A stretch of 64,000 nucleotides of DNA from the NCBI RefSeq assembly GCF_014898815.1, contig NW_026515540.1:1612001-1676000 (forward strand). The letters are read 5' to 3'. Under the pieces are notes generated by a model. It made no database searches, was not told the DNA's origin, and saw nothing but the letters and a program-made list of their open reading frames with translations. This DNA comes from Panonychus citri. Lineage: Eukaryota > Arthropoda > Arachnida > Trombidiformes > Tetranychidae. How positions within the stretch are numbered: position 1 is the stretch's first letter; each line of letters opens with the position of its first letter. This document shows, piece after piece, positions 1-11,642 of the stretch. The position numbers and the translations under genes were made by a program.

Positions 1-1676
1 AATTAGTTAATTACTATCAAGTTTATCATCGTCAAACTTTAAACTTTATTTAAAGAAAAAGAAACTTGTTTAACTTGATCAAAGTGTTAATAGTGTTGAT
101 AAGAACACTAATCAACTTAACTAAAACAAATCAATTCAATTAACAATTCAATTGAAAAGTTTATGGTTAATATTTAATTGTTGGAAGGAGGTTAAGTCAA
201 CAGTTGTTTCTAATTCTGTGAGAATCTAATTAAAGTCTATTGATCAATCATCAGGTAAATTACATTGATTATTAACAATAATAAATGATGATAATATTTA
301 CCAAGTTGAACAGCAATCAAGTTAATTGTTATTTAATATGAAATAAAATATTTCCCATACGCTCCTAGTTCCGGTTTGAGAGGATAAATTTGATGATGAG
401 GATGCTAAGAGAGAGAGAGAGAGAGAGGAAAAAGAAAGTAAAGAGGAAAAGGAAAGTGAAAATAGACACAAAGAGACAAGGAAATCAAGAGGAATAGAAA
501 GAGACAGAGGGAGAGGGAGAGAGAGACAGAGAAAGAATTAGGGAGAGGCAAGAGAAAGATTTAAACTGACGAGAGAGAGAGAGAAGGACATTTAAAAAGC
601 AGAGAGAGAGAGAGATGAAGTTGACAAAAAAGGAGAGGGAGGCATTAATAGGAAGAGGATGAAGATGAAAGTCAAACTATCAAGTATATAAACTAACGGT
701 TGTTTGTAGTTGATGTTGACTGAATTTAAGTTGCGGTTGGAAAAAACTTTAGCATCCTAAGGCAGATGGAATATAAAATGATAATCTATTAATATGTTGT
801 TGTTGTTGTTGTTGTCGATGATGATGAAGATGATGTTGGTATATTATCACATGTTTAACTCCCAAAGGGACATTTAATATAATTGGATCTGGTTGATTGT
901 TGATGGTTTGCTTGAGATGAATTGTTTAAAAAAATGTAATAATAATCAACAGATTGATTAGGTTCAATTGTTGTTCCCACCACCAAACAATACCTTACAC
1001 TTTACATTATCATTACGAGTATTAATATTTCTTGCACAAGGATATTTTCATTTCTCAAGATACCTTTGGGATTATGTCAACAGAGACTCTTTTTCATGGC
1101 TCACTCGCACTTTCTCCCCTTTTTCATTTGATAGAAATCACTTTTCAAGTGATTTTTGATGAACCTCCGGGGACCATGATGATAATCGTCCAATCAACAG
1201 GCTGTTTTTTTAAACAAAATCATCTGCATTCAGGTTAAAACCATAGACTCATATAGAAGGTTCCACAATGATGATTATGATGATGACGATCCTTTTTCCA
1301 TGAGATATTAGGCAACAACATATTCTCACAGTGTCTTTGAGTTCATCTTCTTGCTCATGATGACAATCTGTTCACCTTTCGATATAAATGATAAACAAAG
1401 GGACAAAAAAGTAGATTAAGAGGTGAAAAATTAATCAACAATATAAACATTACATTTGGTCATTTGTTTATAATCCAAACCTGTTAATTTTTATATAGAA
1501 AAGAAGAAAAGAAAAAAATGAAAACAAAATTAGGCCAATCGATGGTCAATTGTTAAGACAAAGACTTTGAGTTCGGAAACACTAAAACATTGACTCAGTT
1601 GAATTTAAGTGATGAGAGGTCAAGTTGACCCTCAGGTAGGACACTAATACCTTCTCATTTAGACAATTGTATCTCT
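1..1676. other. AT-rich intergenic flank, no gene seen
   Basis: No reading frame here has a recognisable domain or a splice partner. It holds a purine-rich block of GA runs at about 405-650, including a (GA)n tract at 409-427, and a short GTT/GAT run near 795-835. The short frames around 968-1238 are low in information and look accidental. Confidence 0.6.
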
Positions 1677-1686
1677 ATCAAAATGG
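1677..1686. repeat. Target-site duplication, left
   Basis: ATCAAAATGG, repeated exactly at 3601-3610, directly outside the inverted termini of the MULE element. Confidence 0.7.
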
Positions 1687-1691
1687 GTATC

Positions 1692-1721
1692 GTCCAAATT
1701 CACCAATTTTTAAGCTCTTAA
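1692..1721 (+). repeat. MULE terminal inverted repeat, left
   Basis: A 30-bp stretch that is the exact reverse complement of 3565-3594. Five or six further outer bases match imperfectly (GTATC against GGTTTG), so the full terminus is about 35 bp. Confidence 0.85.
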
Positions 1722-1834
1722 TCCTAATCTCTTGACTCTCACCTTGAGGCAAAGTGTAAACAAACAGAAAAACAATAGATTTCAGGTCAGTTGTTTAGTT
1801 TGAATACAAAAGTCAAACAGTCAGTAATTAAACT

Positions 1835-2305
1835 ATGGAAATAATCAAATCAAATCGTGGTCGTTTTAATTTAGTTTACAATAACTTTGTTTATAATTTG
1901 CGTAATCGAAATGATATTCGTTGTTATTGGCGGTGTAGTGAATCAAAGTGTAGTGTTACAGTGATAACTCAGGATATCAACATAGTCAAGGAACCAACTG
2001 AACATTTTCATGATAAACATTTCAAAAAAATCGAGAAAATCAAATCTCGTGATCAAATGATCGAGGAAATTAAAAAATCTCCTAATCTTTCAATCAAACA
2101 AATATTCAATAATGTGAGTAAAATAAACTTTAACATAATAATTATTTAAATGAAAATAATATAATAATAATAATATAATAATAATAATATAATATCATCA
2201 TCATCTACCTCAACCTCATCATCATCATCATCTACCTCAACCTCATCATCATCATCTTCAACCTCATCATCATCATCATCTACCTCAATCATCATCATAT
2301 TATTA

Positions 2306-2400
<95 letters not shown>

Positions 2401-3516
2401 TGTTAATTATTGTTATCATTATTATCTCAGGTCAGAGAGAATCGGACATTGAAACTGATTGAAAATAATGAAGATATTTTAATTGTCCCAAAATTTCTCA
2501 ATCTTAAATCTTCTTTGTATTCTAAACGTAAATCAACTTACCCTTTAATTGATAAAAATAATTTAATAATTCCTAGTGATTATCAATTAACATTAGATAA
2601 AAAATCATTCTTAATTCATAATGATAATAACATGATAGTTTTCAGTTCGTCTACTTTTCTGACACATTTAGCTAATTCTGATAGAGTTTATGTTGATGGT
2701 ACATTTTCATCAGTTCCTAGACAATTTTATCAATTATTCACAATTCACATTCTAATTAATAATAACATGTTTCCGGCGGCTTATGCTCTTCTACCTGATA
2801 AAAAAATGGAAACTTATCTTCGCCTTCTCGCTATAATTAATCAACAAATTAGATTAAGATTAAGATTAGTCTTCAACCCACTCCACCTACATTGCGACTT
2901 CGAATGTGCAATAATAAAGGCTTTTACATCATTCTTTCCATCAATTAATGTCCATGGATGTTACTTTCACTATTCACAATGTTTGTATCGAAAGATTCAA
3001 AATCTCGGACTAAAAATTTGTTATGAGAAAAACTCTGAATTCAGGCTTCTTTTCAAAAGGTGTAAAGCTCTTCCCTTAATATCATTAGGTGATTTAGATG
3101 AAGCTTGGTTTTTGATTAACGAATTGAATACAAATGAAGATGAAAGAGTTGATGAATTTTTGTTTTACATTCAATCAACTTGGGTCAATGAAAATGCGAT
3201 TTTTAAAAGGGATTCATGGAATCATTTTGGTAACTTTGGAACTCGGACAACTAATCATCTTGAGGGATTTCATAATAAGCTCAATAGCTGCTTCAATCAT
3301 GGCTCACCTAACTTGTTCTCTCTGATTAATCAATTGAGAAGTTTTGAATTAGAGTTTAGAATTGATTTAACTCATGTGTTAAATGGTGAAAAAGTTCATC
3401 AAAAAAATAACAAATATATAAAAATTAATGAAAATTATATGAAATATCACCACCTTTACACTAACAATCAAATCGATTTGCTAAATTATATTGATTCAGT
3501 TTCCAGAATAATGTAA
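1835..3516 (+). CDS. FLYWCH zinc-finger MULE transposase, two exons
   Basis: Exons 1835-2113 and 2431-3516 join in phase 0 (donor GTGAGT, acceptor CTCAG) to give 454 residues. Residues about 8-70 form a FLYWCH-type finger with the YWRC core, a second Cys in SKCS and a His pair in EHFH; this would bind the element ends. The rest is a MULE-type transposase: D182 in YVDGTF, D249 in HCDFE and probably E371 in NHLEGF are the likely DDE triad, and GCYFHYSQ matches the family's C..H signature. The enzyme would cut and paste the element through the flanking inverted termini. The ATG at 1835 opens directly before the finger. The 317-bp intron is mostly ATC and ATT microsatellite. An AATAAA-like signal follows the stop near 3525. 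The frame is uninterrupted, so it could be active. Confidence 0.85.
2160..2400. repeat. ATC/ATT microsatellite inside the transposase intron
   Basis: Imperfect ATA and ATC runs (2160-2297) lead into a nearly pure ATT run at about 2298-2399. It fills most of the intron and stops about 30 bases before the acceptor, leaving a short TTATC tract before the CAG. Confidence 0.9.
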
Positions 3517-3564
3517 ATTGGGAAAAATAAATGCTAATTATTTGAGATGATTAACTTCTTAGGC

Positions 3565-3594
3565 TTAAGAGCTTAAAAATTGGTGAATTTGGAC
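3565..3594 (-). repeat. MULE terminal inverted repeat, right
   Basis: Exact reverse complement of 1692-1721. It lies 48 bp after the stop codon of the transposase gene, so the 3' untranslated region is very short. Confidence 0.85.
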
Positions 3595-3600
3595 CAAACC

Positions 3601-3610
3601 ATCAAAATGG
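3601..3610. repeat. Target-site duplication, right
   Basis: ATCAAAATGG, identical to 1677-1686 and in the same orientation, abutting the right inverted terminus of the MULE element. Confidence 0.7.
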
Positions 3611-3911
3611 CCATCGGATTAGATGTTGAAAGTTACATTTACCTGATTATCGTTGACCGAAAGAGTTGAAGTGATTGTAAACTTAGCGTCTTTGGACTTA
3701 AGTCTGATCACTATTTGGATATTTACCTTTACGGTGACGGATGAGGTTGATCATCTTAAAGAAGAACAATTTCTTCATCTATTGTTTACTTAAAAGATTT
3801 TGATGGATGGAAAAAGATATTAATAAGAAAGAGAAAAAAAAAATCTACTTACAAAAAGAAAGAGAAGAGAAAAATCTCTTAGTTTAAGTGATTTTCTTCT
3901 CTTTCTTTTAC

Positions 3912-3920
3912 GTTCCCACG
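3912..3920 (-). promoter_or_regulatory. Candidate Su(H)/CSL site upstream of left Notch copy
   Basis: GTTCCCACG, which reads CGTGGGAAC on the other strand, fits the CSL consensus YGTGRGAAM exactly. It lies about 700 bases before the Notch start and is preserved in the other arm. Function is inferred from the motif only. Confidence 0.4.
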
Positions 3921-4620
3921 GTTCTTTTTCTCTTTCTTTTCTTCCCCTCTTTTATTTTCTAAAAGGGGGCAACAGGTCTTTCTCTTTCTCTTCTTTCTCT
4001 TCTCTTTCTCTTCAGTCTCTTTTTTTCTCTCAGTCTCTTTCTCTCTCAAATAGAAAACATTTGTTAGTTGAACAAAACTTTTCCAAAGAGTAACTTGTGT
4101 TTTCTTATAGGAGATCGTTTATTTCTCTCTTTTATTTGTGTCTCTCTTTCCATTCGAGTGTCTATTGGTAACCGTCGTCATCCTCATCCTCATCTTCATC
4201 TTCATCGCTACGGTTAATCGAACTGTTTTTATAAATCCAACAGAGGAAAGAGAACAGAAAGAGAAAGAGAACAAGCAACAATATTATTAACCCTCTGATC
4301 TTTTAACGGACATTTGACGCCATGTTTTTTATCCAATTGTTTTGTAACTTGTGAATGTCTTTTCTTTTTCTTTTTAATTTGTCCTTTTAACTTTTTTTCT
4401 TCTCTTTTTCTTCTCTTTTTGGTTACAATTAATCAACATTTTCTGTCTTCGATGTTTTGTCTTTTAAATAATCTTTTCATCTTCATGTCCAATTTTCCAT
4501 CTTTTCAAAAGTTGTGAGAGTTTTTCAATTCCATCATCGGATTGAGTTGGATTTTAAATCCAAACTCTCTTGTGTCTCTTGGATTATCTAATTTTTCATT
4601 TCTTTCTTATTGTTGCAATA

Positions 4621-7600
4621 ATGTGTCATCAATTTTATCAACAACAATTTCTTATTCTGAACTTGGTCATTTTTCTATCATGTTTGGTGACATCAATTTC
4701 AACCTCTTCTTCTTCTTCTTTATCATCTTTTTCTTATTCAACTAATCCAATTCGTTGTCCAAAAGGATTTGAAGGAATCAATTGTGAAATCAACATTGAT
4801 GATTGTGCAGATAATTTATGTGAAAATGGAGCTACTTGTATCGATGGGATTAATGATTATACTTGCCAATGTACACCACATTCACTGGACTTTATTGTTC
4901 CATTGATGTTGATGAGTGTTCATTAAGGCAATCTCAATGTCGAAATGGAGCAACTTGTGTCAATACTCGTGGTGGTTACAATTGTATTTGCGTCAATGGT
5001 TGGACTGGTCCTGATTGCTCCGAGAATATTGATGATTGTATTGGTTCCCCCTGTCAAAACGGTGCTACTTGTATTGATCGAGTTGGTTCCTTTCACTGTC
5101 AATGTCCACCAGGTAAAACGGGACTTTTCTGTCAGTATGATGATGCATGTGCCTCCAATCCATGTCAATCGGGATCCATTTGTGACACCTCGCCCATCGA
5201 TGGGACTTATATTTGCTCTTGTCCCCCTGGTTTCAAGGGCACCTATTGCACTGAAGATGTAAATGAATGTGAAGAAGCGGGAAGCCCTTGTGAACATGGT
5301 GGAAGTTGTGTCAACACCCGGGGTCATTTAAATGAATGTGCCATCGGTTTCACTGGTGCTCGATGAGACAAACATCAACGAATGTGACTCATCTCCCTGT
5401 CAAAACGATGGAACTTGTCTAGATGAGAGGACGATATCGGTGTATTTGTATGCAAGGATTTACCGGTGAACAATGTGAAACCGATATAAATGAATGTTCA
5501 GACAATCCTTGTTTAAATGGTGGTACATGTGCCGATTTGATTAATGCATTTCGATGTATTTGTCCAACCGGATTCTCGGGTGGTCGATGTGAACAAAATG
5601 AAAACGATTGTTTCTCATCCCCCTGTTTGAATGGTGGTTCATGTGTTGATGATGTCGCTGGATTTACTTGTCGTTGTCCACCAGGATTTCAGGAAAACAT
5701 GTGACATTGATATTGATGATTGTTCTTCATCACCTTGTCATCATGGTAAATGTATTGATCGTATTGATGGATTCTCATGTTCTTGTGATCCAGGATATCA
5801 AGGTAATTAATTAGCTAATTTCTTATTATTAATATAATGATGATAAAAATCATAATGATTATAATGATTATAAAAATGTTAATTATAATTGGTTATTTGA
5901 TTTGATTTCATTTCATTTCTTCAGGTCGACTTTGTCAAGTTCAGATAAATGAATGTTTATCAAATCCATGTTTATATGGGGGAACTTGTCGTGATCTTGT
6001 TGATGGTTTTGCTTGTGAATGTCCTAAAGGTACAAGTGGAACTCTTTGTGAGATTAATACAAATGAGTGTTGGTCAAGTCCATGTAGAAATGGAGCAACT
6101 TGTCATGATAAAATAAACGGATTCGTAAGTATTAATATAAAAGTCATTAGAAAGTATTAGTACATTGTATTATTGTTACATGTAATTCATTTTTATTTTC
6201 ATTTTTATTTTCATTTTCATTAATAGACTTGTGAATGTCCTCCTGGTTTCTCTGGTCCTACTTGTGAAATTGATATTGATGAATGTGCTTCTAATCCTTG
6301 TGCTAATGGTGGTACTTGTCATGATTTAGTCAATTCATTTAAATGTTCATGTCCTCGTGGTTATTTTGGGACAAGATGTTTAAATGATTACAATGAATGT
6401 GAATCTAATCCATGTTACAATGGAGGTACTTGTGCCACCGGACCAAAAGCAGGATCATTCATCTGTCATTGTCCACCAGGATTCACTGGAATACGATGTC
6501 AATCGGACATCAATGAATGTGTATCTGGACCTTGTCTTAATGGAGGAAAGTGTAACAATTTAGTATCTCATTACACTTGCTCTTGTCCCCCAGGATTTAC
6601 GGGAATTAATTGTGAAACAAATATCAACGAATGTTTAATCTCGTCCCATATCATGGGACCAGTTTGTTTGAATGGCGGAACTTGTTACGATCAAGTGAAC
6701 AATTTCACTTGTTTATGTCCAGTTCCATTTACAGGGAGAAGATGTGAAACTGAAATTAATCCATGTTCAGGTAACAAATGTCAAAATGGTGCAACTTGTA
6801 CAATTTTAACAAACTTCCGAGATTATCAATGTAGTTGTGTAAACGGATTCACGGGACATTATTGTGAAAACGATATTGATGAATGTTCAAGTGGAAACAA
6901 TAATCCTTGTAGATATAATGATAAATGTGTCAATTTACATGGAAGTTATCGTTGTGATCGTTCATCATCATCTTCATCTTCATCTAATAACAATAATAAT
7001 AATAATCGTCCAAAAGTAAAAGAAGAAGAAATTGATTGTTTGAGACATAGTTGTCATCCACAATGTCCAAATAAAGAAGAATGTTTCTTAGGTAATGGTA
7101 ACCCCTGGTCGAATTGTTCTTCACCTTCTTTCTGTTGGTCTCGATTCTCAAATGGTATTTGTAATGAAGAATGTAACAATCGAGCCTGTTTATTTGATGG
7201 AAGAGATTGTGTTAATGATAACAAGGATTCATCACCATCATCTCCATCCTCATCATCACCTTCATCGCCTTCATCACCTTCCAATCGTAGTTCCAGTTTA
7301 CCTGCTTTCTTCCCTGAAGTTGGTAAAAGTGGATCAGAAAGAAGAAGAGGAGGAGGAAAAGGAGAAGGAGGAAGTAAATGTAACGAGAAAAATGATTATT
7401 ATTGTTTGGAAAACTATGGAAATGGTTTTTGTGATAGTGGTTGTGATTCATCTGAATGTGGTTACGATGGATTAGATTGTTTCACTGGACATCGGGTTCT
7501 TGGTCGTGGTGAGTTATTCATCGTTGTTGATATGCCTTATAACGATTTAATCAATGATAATGTTAAATTATCATCATTCCTGCGAGAATTGTCTCGAATC

Positions 7601-10600
7601 TCGGGAGTCATTCTAAGAATAAGAAGACGAATGGGTTCAAGTGAAAAGGAAATTCAACCTTATTACACTTCGACGGGTGAAACTTGGTCCAATCTCTCGT
7701 TGATTATTGACAATAGTATTTGTTATCCTAATTGTTACGAAGATGCATCATCGTTGGCCAACTTTTTCGCTGCACTTGAAAGTCGTGGTAAAGACATGGG
7801 TCAACCAAGTATGTTCCAAGCTCTATCAGTTGTGAAAGTTCAATCAGCCTTCAATCCATCAGATTTACTTCCTTATGGTGATGGAGAAAACTTGATGATT
7901 ATCGACCTCTTGGACTCTTGTTTCTGGTTGTCTTATCGGAGCTTGTTTGATTTCTGCCATGTTGATCCAAGTTATTGTTAAGGTTAATGGTAAATCTAAA
8001 GTTGGTGGGACAATCACTTGGTTCCCTGAAGGTTTCACAACCATTGGAAGAGGATCAGGATCAGGAGAGGAGGAGGAGGAGGAGGAGAGAGGTGATGATA
8101 GAAGAAGAGATGGAGAGAGTGGAGAAAATGATGGTGGTGGATATCAGAGATCAGTTTCTACTTGTGCTGCAGCATCAGGAGATTTCGGAAGAAATCATCG
8201 CAATAAAAACTCTAATCATAGTAATCATGGTGGTAGAAGAAATTCAGCTTTTCAAAGTAATTCACTTCAACGTTTCAATGGTCGTTCCAATAACTACAAT
8301 CAAAGTCATTATTATGATGGACAAGAACTACGAATGGTTAAAGATTGTTCAGCTAAAACAAGTGTTACATCAATTGAGACAAAAACTGAAACAATTTATG
8401 AAGAACCTCATGATCCTCGTGCTTGACTAATATTCAACATCATTATGAAGCTTATACTGGTGATACCACTCAAATTATCCCTCCTCCACTAATTAAAACT
8501 GAATTATTACCATACAATAATGGTGGTGGAGTTACTCAATGAGTCCTGATTCCGGTGATTGTTTAATGGAAGATAATGAAAATATTGTTGGACCTGATGG
8601 ATTAACCGCTTTAATGGTATTTTCAGCTTATGGCGATTCAGCTCCTTATTGTGAATCTGATTCAGACATGATTAACATGAACCATCAACAACAAGCACAA
8701 CACCAAGGAATTACAACAACAAACTCGGTTAATGATGATATTATGATGATAATGTCTCCAAATATCAATGATCATCATGGTTCATCATCATCATCATCAA
8801 CAACAACAACAACAAATTCAGACGAAAGCTTCAAGAAATTACTCCAAGAGCAAAAAGATATCAATAAAATTGCTGAGAAAACTGGAGAAACATGTTTACA
8901 TTTAGCAGCTCGACATGCCCGTGCTGATGCAGCTAAACGTTTGTTAGCCGCTGGTGCTAATTGTAATGCGACAGACTCAACTGGACGAACACCACTTCAC
9001 ACAGCAATTGGCGCTGATGCAAGAGGTGTTTTTGAATTACTATTGAGAAATCGAGCAACTGAATTAAATGCTAAAACTCATGATGGGACAACTCCCCTTA
9101 TTTTAGCCGCTCGATTAGCTTGTGAAGGAATGTTGAACGATCTAATTCAAGCCGAAGCTGATGTTAATGCTTGTGATGAGAAAGGACGAACTGCTCTTCA
9201 TTGGGCTGCTTCGGTTAATAACGTTGATGCTGTTCGTTTGTTACTTCGTAATAATGCTAATAGAGATGCTCAAGATCACGAAGAATGTACTCTCTTTTAG
9301 CTGCTCGAGAAGGATCTTGCCAAGCAGTTAGAGTTTTATTGGAAAACTCGGCCAACAAAGATATTACCGATCATATGGATCGATATCCTCGGGATGTCGC
9401 TGAGGAAAGAATGCACAAAGATATTGTCAACTTACTCGATACTTATAAACAAGATCAATCTCAATCTCACTCATCGTCATCACAACAACAACAACAACAA
9501 CAACAACAATCATCATCATCATCTTCATCAAATTCACAAAATAAACAACTACCACCACTTCCACCGACTCCATCAACACCACAATCACAATCATCAAATA
9601 TTCAAAAAACTCAAGAAAACTTTAATTCATCAACTCTTAAAAGAGCACATTCTAATGCAAACAGCAATTTAAATAATAATTCTAATGGTAATTCTAATAA
9701 TAATGGAACATTAAAAGCAAGTCGATCAAGAAAAGCAGCTAAAACAAATTCTCATCAACCATATTCATCACAAAAATCTAATCAACAAACAAATAAGATG
9801 CAATCAACAAATATGATACAAAATAATATCAATGTTAATCAACCATCACCATCACCATCAACTCCTACAACACCAATAAAACAACCACAACAATTAACAG
9901 TTCAAATTGAATCTCATCCACAACCTAATCATGTTTTAGTGACACAACATCCAAATGAAAGTCAAATTAAACAAGAAACTATTCAGGTAAATAATCATCA
10001 ACAAACAATTGAACAACAAGTTCAATCATCGATACAACAACAACAACAACAACAACAACAAAATATACAAAATCAACAAATAAATAATCAATTACAGCCA
10101 ATTCAAATCCAACAACAACAACAACAACAACAAATTCAACAGATTCAACATCAATTACCACCTACACTACCACAAAGAAATACACTTCTTAATATTAACA
10201 CGCAACATCCAATTAATTTACCACCAAACACAACATCAGTCCAACCATCAACCACACAAGCACAATTGATTATTAATCAACAATCTTTTCTCAATCACTA
10301 TGACTATCTTACATTATCATCTCCACAACATAATTTTCCTCTATCACCTCCTCATAGTTATGTCACAAATCCATCACCGCATCTTCTTTCTCCTCATACA
10401 CCTTCATCTCTCTTATCACCACCACATCATCAGACAACAGCACCAACAACACCTTTAACTCAACCACCTCCAACTCCACCTTCCCAACAACAAGTTCACT
10501 CTCAACAACAACAACAACAACCACAACACAACAATCATCACAACACAAATCAAATATTTCTTCTTCTGTGAATAAAAATAATAATTCATCGACATTAATT

Positions 10601-11607
10601 AAACATCAAAAACAATCATCTCAACCAATTTATGATGTTATAACTACAACTAATAAACACCAAAGACAATCAAGTTTATCTCATCATCATCATCATCATC
10701 AACAACAACAACAATCACAAAATCAATTGCAACAACAACAACAAATTAATTTCACTGGATACAATACTTTACCAAGAAATAATAACAACAATCATCATCA
10801 TAATAATAATATGGTAAATTTATTCATCATTATATAAAAACAGTTTCTTCACTTTTTCAGGTCAATTTAAATGTTAGGCAACTTTCACTATAATAGATTA
10901 AATTTATCTTTGTTGATCAAGGCTAACAGATCAAAATCCACTTTCGATTCATTCGCCATTTTGTCCCAACCATAGAGAAGATGATGAAAAATATTTTCCT
11001 TATTTCTTCATGTCCTCTTTTTCTTTTCATTCTCTACGCTATTTGTCCCCTTCCCCTTGTTCTCTCTCTCAAGTGTACGTCTTCTTTTCTGCTCACTCTA
11101 TCATCATCTGCATCATTATCATCAATATTATTATATATCCTTCTTTTTTTCTTCTAACGAAATCTTAAAAACAGCATATGGCTAACCCACTGCTTGAACT
11201 CTACTTCTCCCTCTTGCTCTCTTATTTTCTACCTTGGCCTTCGGTCTGTAGTTATCATCTTATCAGTTTTCCTTAACTTTTCATCTTTTCTATTTCTTTC
11301 TCTCCCTCCCTCTTTACTCGCCTTTTCCCTTCTCTCTTTCTCTCTGTTATGATCATGTTTCTTTTCAAGTTTCTTAGGTTGTTTGTTGAAGAAAGAAATA
11401 TATAAGTGAGTGAGTGTCTGACCGAAACCTGGGTAAGACGTAAGAAAAGGGAAAAGAAGCTAAGCAAAGTGAGAGAGAAAAAGAGGGAGAGGGAGAGGCC
11501 GTTTGAGTGAAAAAATAAGATTGCTTATTTTATGCTTACAAGAAACACATTATTAAGAAAAGAGGACTTACTAGATGAACGCAACAAGGAATTATGGTTA
11601 CAAGAGT

Positions 11608-11642
<35 letters not shown>

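Larger units (their letters stand above)
1687..3600 (+). mobile_element. Mutator-like (MULE) DNA transposon, apparently complete
   Basis: The element is delimited by inverted termini that share a perfect 30-bp match (1692-1721 and 3565-3594) and by a 10-bp direct repeat ATCAAAATGG at 1677-1686 and 3601-3610, taken as the target-site duplication. A duplication of about 8-10 bp is usual for the Mutator superfamily. Inside is one two-exon gene with a FLYWCH-type finger and a MULE transposase, with no stop or frameshift. The intact frame and perfect termini suggest recent insertion. The right end lies 246 bp outside the outer breakpoint of the Notch inverted duplication. Exact element ends are inferred from the direct repeat. 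Confidence 0.85.

Noticed and set aside
4923..5327. Minus-strand frame of 134 residues rich in Thr and Ile (and its partner 23625-23999)
   Set aside because: It is the antisense shadow of the Notch EGF repeats and has no domain of its own.
7054..7475. Overlapping acidic, His-rich and Glu-rich frames on both strands (also 21442-21863)
   Set aside because: They are alternative frames of the Ser/Pro and Gly/Arg-rich insert between the Notch LNR modules.
9979..10548. Poly-Val frames on the minus strand
   Set aside because: They are antisense of the CAA-rich Notch tail.
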